A program made the translations under genes and the position numbers. The notes below the pieces were generated by a model. It was not told the origin of the DNA and ran no database searches. It worked only from the letters and a program-made list of their open reading frames with translations. DNA of 17,007 nucleotides from NCBI GenBank assembly GCA_036276235.1, contig DATBDZ010000208.1, positions 1 to 17,007 on the forward strand, read 5' to 3'. This stretch comes from JANWHF01 sp036276235. GTDB taxonomy: Bacteria > Planctomycetota > Phycisphaerae > Tepidisphaerales > Tepidisphaeraceae. Below are positions 1-5,678 of the stretch, piece by piece; the first letter of the stretch is position 1, and every line of letters begins with the position of its first letter.

Positions 1-56
1 TCCTTTGCCGGTGCACGGACGAAAAGTTCAACGAAAGAAAAACGCTGGAGACGTGG

Positions 57-80
57 TTCTCCGCAGCAGAGAATTTTTTT
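57..80 (+). terminator. Weak terminator-like hairpin plus T-run
   Basis: TTCTC (57-61) and GAGAA (69-73) can pair around a 7-nt loop and are followed directly by seven T residues (74-80). The stem is only five pairs and AT-rich, so it would be weak. No gene is visible upstream in the window, so any gene it ends lies off the left edge. The stretch 1-106 otherwise shows nothing recognisable. Confidence 0.2.
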
Positions 81-106
81 GTTGACTGGACGGAGCCTTT
101 CATGGA

Positions 107-178
107 TAGGGTGGGTGTACTCGCCCACCATGTTCGCGCGCACACCGCGTAAGCTGGTGGGCGAGTACACCCACCCTA
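107..178. repeat. Perfect 24-bp inverted repeat with GTACTC core
   Basis: Arms 107-130 and 155-178 are exact reverse complements (left arm starts TAGGGTGGGTGTACTC), separated by 24 nt. The arm centre holds GTACTC, the core also seen in other palindrome types of this window. It lies in a 599-bp stretch without a gene. It could fold as a long RNA hairpin or be a mobile palindromic element. No transposase or target-site duplication was recognised beside it. Confidence 0.85.
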
Positions 179-197
179 CAGGTAGGCGCGCTCAGAA

Positions 198-322
198 CCC
201 TCTCCCCTGTACTCAGGGGAGAGGGCAGGGTGAGGGGACAGCGAATTGCGAAATGCGCCGTTCGCAAATTGACGCGTCCGTCCCCTCACCCCAACCCTCT
301 CCCCTGAGTACAGGGGCGAGGG
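198..322. repeat. Inverted pair of GTACTC palindromes
   Basis: The first copy has arms 198-209 (CCCTCTCCCCTG) and 214-225 that pair perfectly around loop TACT. The second copy (295-322) is the same element in the opposite orientation with loop AGTA and one mismatch in its arms. Flanks also match in inverted orientation (about 204-240 against 281-316), and the segment between them (241-279) contains further complementary pieces. The whole stretch could form one long imperfect cruciform or hairpin. Confidence 0.8.
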
Positions 323-354
323 AGAAAGCGCATGCACGGTTGGAGTCAGATCAG
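281..354 (+). repeat. 74-bp direct repeat, copy 1
   Basis: This segment contains a GTACTC-type palindrome followed by GGGAGAAAGCGCAT, a short variable part, and GGTTGGAGTCAGATCAG. The same order recurs at about 530-604 with scattered substitutions. Copy 1 is free-standing in the intergenic region, while copy 2 touches the end of miaB. Confidence 0.8.
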
Positions 355-397
355 GCGCGTAGGGCGGGCACTGCCCGCCGCGTCATGCGTCAATGGC

Positions 398-527
398 TTT
401 CGTAGGGTGTGCTTCAGCACACGCGGAGCCGTCCCCGCGCGAAAAATGCTCCGCTTGCGCTGAAGCGCACGCTGTTGGTTATCCGCTCTTCAAACGTTCC
501 GCGTGTGCTGAAGCACACCCTACGAAA
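398..527. repeat. Inverted repeat of the GTGTGCTTCAGCACAC family
   Basis: Arms 398-427 and 498-527 are perfect 30-bp inverted repeats, each with the self-complementary core GTGTGCTTCAGCACAC. A diverged third copy of the core (TGCGCTGAAGCGCA) lies between them at about 456-469. The same family recurs at 16825-16888 beside the isomerase gene. Unlike most other palindromes here it lacks a GTACTC core. Confidence 0.85.
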
Positions 528-529
528 TG

Positions 530-604
530 GTCCCTCACTCCAGTCCTCTCCCCTGCGTATACGGGCTAGGGAGAAAGCGCATTCATGGTTGGAGTCAGAT
601 CAGA
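530..604 (+). repeat. 74-bp direct repeat, copy 2, abutting miaB
   Basis: This is a diverged copy of 281-354: the palindrome centre is degraded (GCGTATAC instead of GAGTAC), but GGGAGAAAGCGCATTCA and GGTTGGAGTCAGATCAG are kept. The last matching bases include TCA at 600-602, which is the TGA stop of miaB on the minus strand. The repeat therefore supplies the gene's stop codon. Confidence 0.75.
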
Positions 605-2075
605 GTTGTTGAACCAGCGCCAACTGCCGCCCGAACAGCGTCATATTCCGCGCCGCGACGATCTCCACCTCGAGCAATTGCCCATTCAGCGAAGGCTCCC
701 CATCAAACGCGACGATTTGATCCCCCGCCGTGCGGCCGATTAACTGCACCGTTGCGGGTGAAGCGTCTGCCTTGCGTTGCTCCCATTTGAGCTCGACCGC
801 GGCCGAGGGATACGCCGGCTTGCTTGCCAGTTTGCTTTGCCCTTCGACTAATACCTGCACGGTCTTCCCCACCATCTGCCGATTGTTCTCGACACAGACT
901 TCCTGCTGCGCGGCAAGCAATTCATTATTGCGGCGTCGCTTGGTTTCCTCGGGCACATCGTCTTTGAAGCGATCGATCGCCACCGTTCCGGGGCGCGGGG
1001 AATATTTGAAGATGAACGAATTCTTGAATCGCCCGTATCGCACCAGCTCCATCGACGTTGCAAAATCCTCTTCGGTTTCGGTGGGGAAGCCGACGATGAA
1101 ATCACTGGCGATGCAGATATCGGGCATCATCGCGCGGGCGCGGTCGATGAAATCGCGGTATTCGCCGGAGGTGTAGCCGCGGTTCATCATGCGCAGGATG
1201 CGGTCGCTGCCGCTCTGCGCGGGGACGTGCAGATAGCGGCAAATGCGCTGGCAATCGCGCATCGCGGCCAAAGCCTCATCGCTGAAATCGCGTGGGAAGC
1301 TGGTGACGAAACGCAGGCGCGGCAAATGCGGGACGGCATCGTGAATCGCCACGAGCAACTCGGCAAAGGATGTTTCGCGGCCGTCGCCGTGCTTGTAGTG
1401 ATAGTGGTTGATCGTCTGGCCCAGCAGCGTCACCTCGCGCACGCCGACATCCGCCAGGCGCTTCACTTCATCGATAATATTCTGCGGCGGACGATGCACT
1501 TCCGGCCCGCGCGTGTACGGGACGACGCAATACGTGCAGAATTTGTTGCAGCCGCGCGTGATGCGGACATACGCCTGCGCGACGTTGTCCTCGCCGGAAA
1601 TGCTTCGCGAGAGATCGAGCAGCTCAAGATTATCGACGGCGGCTTCCAGCGTGCTGGATCGGCGGCTATTGGCCCCCATCAGCGCCACCTGCCGCGCGCG
1701 GCGAGGCTGGCCCGCGGTAATTGCCGCGTTGTGAACGAGGTTCACGAGCTTGTCGAGCTCGCCCGGCCCGCAGAGCAAATCGACGTGCGGATATTTCTGA
1801 AAGATATTGCCGGCGTCGCGCTCGGCCATGCAGCCGATGACGCCGATCACCAGACCGGGGTCCTGCTTCTTGCGATCGCGCAACTCACCGAGGCGCGACC
1901 AGACCTTCTGCTCGGCATGCTCGCGCACGGAGCAGGTGTTGTAGAGAATCACATCCGCCTGTTCGCGGTCTTCAACGCTCTCGTATCCATGCGCGCGAAG
2001 CTGCCCGAGGACAAGCTCGCTATCGAGCACGTTCATCTGGCAGCCGAAGGTTTCGAGATAGAGTTTGCGACGCAT
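600..2075 (-). CDS. miaB: tRNA-2-methylthio-N6-dimethylallyladenosine synthase MiaB
   Basis: A 491-residue radical SAM methylthiotransferase that adds a methylthio group to i6A37 in tRNAs reading UNN codons. Seen: an N-terminal UPF0004 domain opening with YLETFGCQMN and three cluster cysteines (C12, C48, C82); the radical SAM CxxxCxxC at C176, C180 and C183 within GCNKFCTYCVVPYTRG, which is the MiaB rather than the RimO/MtaB pattern; and a C-terminal TRAM-like stretch over roughly the last 70 residues. The ATG at 2075 was chosen because family homology begins at once. The frame is open to 2174, but those codons cross an inverted repeat (2093-2152). No clear Shine-Dalgarno is seen. The TGA stop lies inside a repeat copy (530-604). 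Function is confident. Confidence 0.95.
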   Translation of the reverse strand: MRRKLYLETFGCQMNVLDSELVLGQLRAHGYESVEDREQADVILYNTCSVREHAEQKVWSRLGELRDRKKQDPGLVIGVIGCMAERDAGNIFQKYPHVDLLCGPGELDKLVNLVHNAAITAGQPRRARQVALMGANSRRSSTLEAAVDNLELLDLSRSISGEDNVAQAYVRITRGCNKFCTYCVVPYTRGPEVHRPPQNIIDEVKRLADVGVREVTLLGQTINHYHYKHGDGRETSFAELLVAIHDAVPHLPRLRFVTSFPRDFSDEALAAMRDCQRICRYLHVPAQSGSDRILRMMNRGYTSGEYRDFIDRARAMMPDICIASDFIVGFPTETEEDFATSMELVRYGRFKNSFIFKYSPRPGTVAIDRFKDDVPEETKRRRNNELLAAQQEVCVENNRQMVGKTVQVLVEGQSKLASKPAYPSAAVELKWEQRKADASPATVQLIGRTAGDQIVAFDGEPSLNGQLLEVEIVAARNMTLFGRQLALVQQL

Positions 2076-2092
2076 TCTTTTGGGTTCACGGA

Positions 2093-2152
2093 GGGTCCGA
2101 CTTGGCGGACGTTTTTCGCGCGATTGGCGCCACTTTGGGCCAAGTCGGACCC
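2093..2152. repeat. 13-bp inverted repeat in the miaB leader
   Basis: GGGTCCGACTTGG (2093-2105) and CCAAGTCGGACCC (2140-2152) are perfect complements around a 34-nt loop. It lies 18 nt upstream of the chosen miaB start on the minus strand, so it would be a leader hairpin if transcription starts further upstream. It may be another intergenic palindrome type rather than a regulator. No family of riboswitch was recognised. Confidence 0.7.
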
Positions 2153-2267
2153 GACGCGAATTACAGATTAACAATGATAAGGCAGAAAATGGACACCGGC
2201 CAGCGGCCAGCGAGGCGGCGGCTTTCTCCGTCCTCCGATACTCGCAACATGTTCCATCGGGCTAATT

Positions 2268-2342
2268 GTCATGCTGAGGTACTCCGAAGCATCTGGCCAA
2301 CTCGCGCGAGCGGCCAGATGCTTCGGAGTACCTCAGCATGAC
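2268..2342. repeat. Perfect 31-bp hairpin repeat with palindromic loop
   Basis: Arms 2268-2298 and 2312-2342 are exact reverse complements (left arm begins GTCATGCTGAGGTACTCCG). The 13-nt loop itself contains CTCGCGCGAG, a perfect palindrome. It lies between miaB and the DedA gene, both on the minus strand. Absence of any mismatch suggests recent movement, gene conversion or strong constraint. The arm contains GGTACTCCG, identical to the core of the CCCTCCCCCGGAGTACC family. Confidence 0.9.
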
Positions 2343-2396
2343 GGTTGCCGTCGCTTCTGAATGAGAACTGCAAATTGTGAATAGATGCTTTTTGCG

Positions 2397-2438
2397 CGAA
2401 CCCCCTCCCTAGCCCTCCCCCGGAGTACCGGAGGAGGG
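2397..2438. repeat. GGAGTACC palindrome at the DedA 3' end
   Basis: This copy of the GC-rich family (CCCTCCCTAGCCCTCCCC then CGGAGTACCGGAGGAGGG) overlaps the last codons and TAG stop of the DedA gene. The preceding GCGCGAACCCCCTCCCT is shared with the copy at 14773-14814, so the repeat unit is longer than the palindrome itself. Confidence 0.8.
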
Positions 2439-3110
2439 AACCGGACTTGCGACCGGAGCGCTCTCGTGCACCGCGCGATGATGCGCATGCCGCTTCTTTC
2501 GGTACCAGATGTACAGCCCAACAATCACGGCGGCGCCGAGCAGCACATAGAGCGACATGTGCTTTCCTCGTTCGACGGCTGAGATGATCTTGGGGCCGAA
2601 CTTGTAGCCCAGAAATAGAAACAATCCGCCGCTGACGATCGCCGCCAGGCCGTCGGCGACTACGAATTTCCAGAATGTAAACCGACTCGCTCCCGCGACC
2701 ACCACCATCGCCCCGCGAATGCCGGCGAACATACGGCCGATCGCGACCACCCAGATGCCCCACTTCGTAAACAGTTCCTCAACCTGCCGCATGCGCTGCA
2801 GGGTTACATGCTTTCCGACCATGGGGATCTTCGGCACTTCATCGCCGAATTTCTTGCCGATGTGATAGAGGACACAATCGCCGCCGATGATTCCGCACCA
2901 GGCGCAGAGGGCAACGAGCGCAAAATCGAGCCGGCCATTGGCGATCATCGTGCCGGCGGCCAACAGCGGAATATCCTCCGGCAATGGAAAGCCGAGCCCG
3001 CAGGAGAAGAGCACACAGAACAAGCCAACGTAGCCGTAGTGCTCGACCCAGTGCCAGACGTATTCGCCCAGATGGGACCAGAAGTGTAAAAAAGCATGCC
3101 AAAAATGCAT
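2409..3110 (-). CDS. DedA/SNARE-associated family inner membrane protein
   Basis: A 233-residue polytopic membrane protein of the DedA family (PF09335). Family members act in envelope maintenance, and some move undecaprenyl phosphate or other lipids across the membrane; which substrate this one uses is unknown. Seen: CGLGFPLPEDIPLLAAG (38-53) with the conserved acidic residue E45, GGDCVLYHIGKKFG (76-89), and the GRxxxGxR segment GRMFAGIRG (125-133) followed by an AG-rich helix. A final membrane helix at about 187-203 precedes a basic, His-containing tail. The last residues (PSSGTPGEG) are encoded by an intergenic repeat that also gives the TAG stop, so the native C-terminus has probably been replaced or extended. 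A GAGGG about 11 nt before the ATG is a weak ribosome site. Confidence 0.9.
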   Translation of the reverse strand: MHFWHAFLHFWSHLGEYVWHWVEHYGYVGLFCVLFSCGLGFPLPEDIPLLAAGTMIANGRLDFALVALCAWCGIIGGDCVLYHIGKKFGDEVPKIPMVGKHVTLQRMRQVEELFTKWGIWVVAIGRMFAGIRGAMVVVAGASRFTFWKFVVADGLAAIVSGGLFLFLGYKFGPKIISAVERGKHMSLYVLLGAAVIVGLYIWYRKKRHAHHRAVHESAPVASPVPSSGTPGEG

Positions 3111-3126
3111 TCAGCGAGCCCTCTGA

Positions 3127-3158
3127 AGCAGTAGTCAGTAGACAGAAGGAGGTAGTCC
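3127..3158. repeat. Degenerate AGNNNNC heptamer repeat
   Basis: AGTAGTC, AGTAGAC, AGAAGGA and GGTAGTC follow each other at 7-nt spacing between the Rrf2 and DedA genes. It resembles the longer heptamer arrays at 5591-5668 and 15890-15991. The copy is short and decayed. Confidence 0.5.
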
Positions 3159-3206
3159 GAAAGATCCCTGGGCCGCGAAGGGCAAAGCAACTGCTCTACG
3201 TCTTTT

Positions 3207-3246
3207 CCCTCCGTCCCTTTGTCCCTTCGTCCCTTCGTCCCTTCCT
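3207..3246. repeat. Five-unit octamer tandem repeat
   Basis: Five 8-bp units of CCCTTCGT type (CCCTCCGT, CCCTTTGT, CCCTTCGT twice, CCCTTCCT) end 2 bp before the TGA stop (3249-3251) of the Rrf2 gene. A second five-unit array of the same octamer lies at 13893-13932. With a period of 8 it would change reading frame each unit if translated. Confidence 0.8.
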
Positions 3247-3248
3247 CC

Positions 3249-3686
3249 TCAAATATAATACATCTCCGTATTCACCCCACTGCCACGATTGACGCGTTCC
3301 ATCAACTCTTCGAGCGTGAATTTGTCGAGCACTTCGTCCATCGCTTCCGTGAGCTTTTCGTTGATCAGATGGACGGCCAATCCGCCGGGTGAAAGTTCGG
3401 AATCGGGCGTGGCGTCCTTGTCGGAGAGTCGTCCTTCGAGCCGCCGGACCAGCTCGCCGACGAGGATTTCCTTGGGAGGCCGCGCCAGGCGGTATCCTCC
3501 ATCGCGCCCGACTTTGCTTTCCAGAAAACCGCCCCGCCGCAATGTCAGCAGAATGGCCTCGAGAAACTTGGTCGGCAGCCCCTCCTGCTGGGCCAGATCG
3601 CGCGATTGCACAAACGTGCGGGGATGCAGGCGGGCCAGTTGGGCCACCGCTCTCAATCCATATTCGGTCTGTTTCGACAAACGCAA
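3249..3686 (-). CDS. Rrf2-family transcriptional regulator
   Basis: A 145-residue winged-helix regulator. The N-terminus RLSKQTEYGLRAVAQLA is the hallmark opening of the Rrf2 family, and VGRDGGYRLARPP (about residues 58-70) is the wing. The C-terminal half carries the long dimerisation helix. The start is TTG at 3684-3686: homology begins right there, and GGGAG sits six bases upstream; the longer open frame to 3797 has no family similarity and would overlap dsbD. The protein has no cysteine, so an IscR/NsrR-type iron-sulfur sensor is unlikely and sensing must differ (compare CymR). It is divergent from dsbD with 50 bp between starts, making dsbD and itself likely targets. Confidence 0.9.
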   Translation of the reverse strand: MRLSKQTEYGLRAVAQLARLHPRTFVQSRDLAQQEGLPTKFLEAILLTLRRGGFLESKVGRDGGYRLARPPKEILVGELVRRLEGRLSDKDATPDSELSPGGLAVHLINEKLTEAMDEVLDKFTLEELMERVNRGSGVNTEMYYI

Positions 3687-3692
3687 AAGATG

Positions 3693-3697
3693 CTCCC
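3693..3697 (-). promoter_or_regulatory. Shine-Dalgarno site fixing the TTG start of the Rrf2 gene
   Basis: On the minus strand GGGAG is followed after six bases (CATCTT) by TTG. This spacing and the start of Rrf2 homology at that codon together decide the start. Confidence 0.6.
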
Positions 3698-3723
3698 GCA
3701 AACAACCGCAGGTCAACCGCGGG

Positions 3724-3729
3724 TATACT
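3724..3729 (+). promoter_or_regulatory. Possible -10 element of dsbD (leaderless?)
   Basis: TATACT ends seven bases before the dsbD ATG. No Shine-Dalgarno is visible between them and no good -35 sits 17 bp upstream. If this is the -10, transcription would begin at or next to the start codon, giving a leaderless mRNA. The intergenic space also holds the promoter of the divergent regulator. Confidence 0.35.
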
Positions 3730-3736
3730 ATGGCAT

Positions 3737-5641
3737 ATGGGCTACCGATTCGCCATTCTCGTTGTCGCGCTGCTCGGCCTGCCGGCGGCGCTCGCATCCG
3801 GCGCTGAAACCCGCGCTGAAATCTCCCGTGCCGTCCTCAATTACAAATCGCTGCAGCCGGGCCAGCAGGCGGTGGTCGGCATCGTCGTGGATATCAAGCC
3901 AGGGTTTCACGCCCAATCCCACACGCCCAGCAGCGAAGACTATATCGCATTCGTCGTAAAGTTGCCGGCGGTGGCGCCGGCCATCGTCTACGATCCGATC
4001 TACCCCCAAGGCGAAACGCACAACTACGCCGTCGGCAAACTGAATGTCTACACCGGTCAGGTGATCGTCTATGTCCCGGTGGAAATCCCCACCGACGCCA
4101 AGCCCGGGCCGCTGTCATTGGCGGGAACCGTCCGCTGGCAAATCTGCGACGAGGACAAATGCTACATCCCCGAAACCAAAAAGTTCACGGTTGAGACAAC
4201 GATCGCCGCCGCCGGCCAGGCGGTGCAGACGCAATATCCCGAAGTCTTCAAAAATTTCGATCCCAAAACGTTCTCGCGATTGAAGAAGCCGACAACGATG
4301 CCGGCGGCAGGCTCAACGCAAACGCCATCCGCCGGTTCGAGTGCGGGCGGAACGGGAAGCGGGCCGTCGCTCAACTTTTTCGGCTTCGTCATCGGCAAGA
4401 CATCGTTTGTGATGGCGTTCATCGCCGCGTTTGTCGCGGGGATCATGTTCAACGCGGTGCCGTGCGTGCTGCCGGTGGTGCCGCTCAAGGCGATGGGGTT
4501 CTACGAAGTCTCCAAACACGATCGGCTGAAGTGCCTTGCGTTTGGCGCGGTGTTCAGCGCGGGACTGATCGCGAGCTTCGCTGTGTTGGCTGTGGTCGTC
4601 GTGGTCTTCCAATATGGCTGGGGCCAGTTCTACAGCAACGTCTGGTTTAATCTGGTGATCGTGCTGATTCTGCTCGGCTTTGCCGTCGGCACGTTCGGCT
4701 TCTTCAGCATCGACGTGCCGACGTCGCTCTACAGCATCGCGCCACGGCACGACACGTATCTTGGCAATTTTCTCTTCGGAATCCTGACGGCGGTGCTATC
4801 GACGCCATGCACCTTCGGCCTATTTTTCGGCTTGCTGATCTGGGCTTCGTCGCAGCCGCGATCGATCGGCGTCGCACTGGTGATGACAGTGGGCGCGGGG
4901 ATGGCGTTCCCCTATTTCCTGCTGAGCGCGTTCCCCGAAGTTGCCCGGAAGTTGCCGCGCAGCGGGCCCTGGGCTGATCTGATCAAGCAGGAAATGGGAT
5001 TTCTCCTGCTCGGCAGCGCGATCTTTTTCGCGCGGCGATTCATTCAGCCGGTGCTGGGGCCGGACGCGGTCTGGTGGCTTTTGTTTGTCGTGGCGGTTAT
5101 CGCGGCGTTCTATCTCATCGGACGCGCGATTCAGTATTCGCCGCGCGTGGTGCCGCGATTGATCGCGGCATCGCTGGCGGCGTTAATCGTCGGAACCAGT
5201 TTCGAGCTGACGCTAAAGCTTGTTCATCAGCCGTATACCTGGACCCCCTACTCACAAACCGCCCTGACTCAGGCGCGCGGCGACAATCGTGTCGTTGTCG
5301 TCGAGTTCACCGCTACCTGGTGTACCAATTGCCAGTATGTCGAAACACACACGCTCCATGATTCGCAGATTGTGAAAACGGTAAAGCAGAATAACGTTGA
5401 GATGATCAAGGCGGATTTGACCTCCGAAGCCGCCCCCGGCTGGGAACTATTGCGGCAAATCAACGCCGTGGCGGCAATCCCCTTCACGGCGGTGTACGGC
5501 CCCAAGTCATCCGAGCCGATTAAGCTGGAAGGGATTTATTCGGCCGACGAACTTCGCAGTGCCATCGACCGCGCAGCGAAAAATGAAATAAGTAGTCAGA
5601 AGGCAGAAGGCAGTAGTCAGAAAATTGTCTTTGCCTTCTGA
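3737..5641 (+). CDS. dsbD: Thiol:disulfide interchange protein DsbD
   Basis: A 634-residue inner-membrane reductase that passes electrons from cytoplasmic thioredoxin to periplasmic thiol proteins. Seen: signal peptide (1-20); periplasmic alpha domain with CDEDKCYIPET (C137, C142); a linker rich in Ser, Gly and Thr; a membrane domain from about 215 to 490 with the two helix cysteines in PCVLP (C243) and TPCTFG (C358); and a C-terminal thioredoxin-like domain with TWCTNC (C529, C532) and a cis-proline IPF (P582). All six catalytic cysteines are present. The ATG at 3737 is chosen because the signal peptide begins there; the frame is open upstream but runs through the divergent Rrf2 gene. The last 17 or so residues are translated heptamer repeat. 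The divergent Rrf2 regulator probably controls it. Confidence 0.95.
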   Translation: MGYRFAILVVALLGLPAALASGAETRAEISRAVLNYKSLQPGQQAVVGIVVDIKPGFHAQSHTPSSEDYIAFVVKLPAVAPAIVYDPIYPQGETHNYAVGKLNVYTGQVIVYVPVEIPTDAKPGPLSLAGTVRWQICDEDKCYIPETKKFTVETTIAAAGQAVQTQYPEVFKNFDPKTFSRLKKPTTMPAAGSTQTPSAGSSAGGTGSGPSLNFFGFVIGKTSFVMAFIAAFVAGIMFNAVPCVLPVVPLKAMGFYEVSKHDRLKCLAFGAVFSAGLIASFAVLAVVVVVFQYGWGQFYSNVWFNLVIVLILLGFAVGTFGFFSIDVPTSLYSIAPRHDTYLGNFLFGILTAVLSTPCTFGLFFGLLIWASSQPRSIGVALVMTVGAGMAFPYFLLSAFPEVARKLPRSGPWADLIKQEMGFLLLGSAIFFARRFIQPVLGPDAVWWLLFVVAVIAAFYLIGRAIQYSPRVVPRLIAASLAALIVGTSFELTLKLVHQPYTWTPYSQTALTQARGDNRVVVVEFTATWCTNCQYVETHTLHDSQIVKTVKQNNVEMIKADLTSEAAPGWELLRQINAVAAIPFTAVYGPKSSEPIKLEGIYSADELRSAIDRAAKNEISSQKAEGSSQKIVFAF

Positions 5642-5668
5642 CTACTGACTTCTGCCTACTGCCTACTC
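5591..5668. repeat. Heptamer-repeat hairpin at the dsbD 3' end
   Basis: Heptamers AGTAGTC, AGAAGGC (twice) and AGTAGTC run from 5591 to 5618. The complementary strand of about 5637-5668 reads AGTAGGC, AGTAGGC, AGAAGTC, AGTAGTC. The two halves pair as an imperfect hairpin. It encodes the DsbD tail, its stop codon lies between the arms, and the array ends about 10 bp before the next gene. It may end dsbD transcription, though there is no T-run. Confidence 0.8.
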
Positions 5669-5678
5669 ATTTCCCCCC

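Noticed and set aside
198..604. Insertion sequence remnant in the left intergenic region
   Set aside because: Inverted repeats are present but no transposase fragment or target-site duplication can be recognised, so only repeats are annotated.
1227..2171. Plus-strand ORF of 314 codons opposite miaB
   Set aside because: It is antisense to a clear MiaB with all catalytic cysteines; the translation has no recognisable motif and is explained by GC-rich codon bias.
2076..2174. Upstream extension of MiaB to 524 residues
   Set aside because: The extra 33 codons pass through the inverted repeat 2093-2152 and have no family similarity, which starts at the ATG at 2075.
3706..3722. Rrf2 operator palindrome between the Rrf2 gene and dsbD
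   Set aside because: CCGCAGGTCAACCGCGG looks dyadic, but the half-sites do not align around a single centre, so it is not called.
3389..3736. Upstream extension of DsbD to 750 residues
   Set aside because: It runs through the opposite Rrf2 gene; the signal peptide begins at the ATG at 3737.
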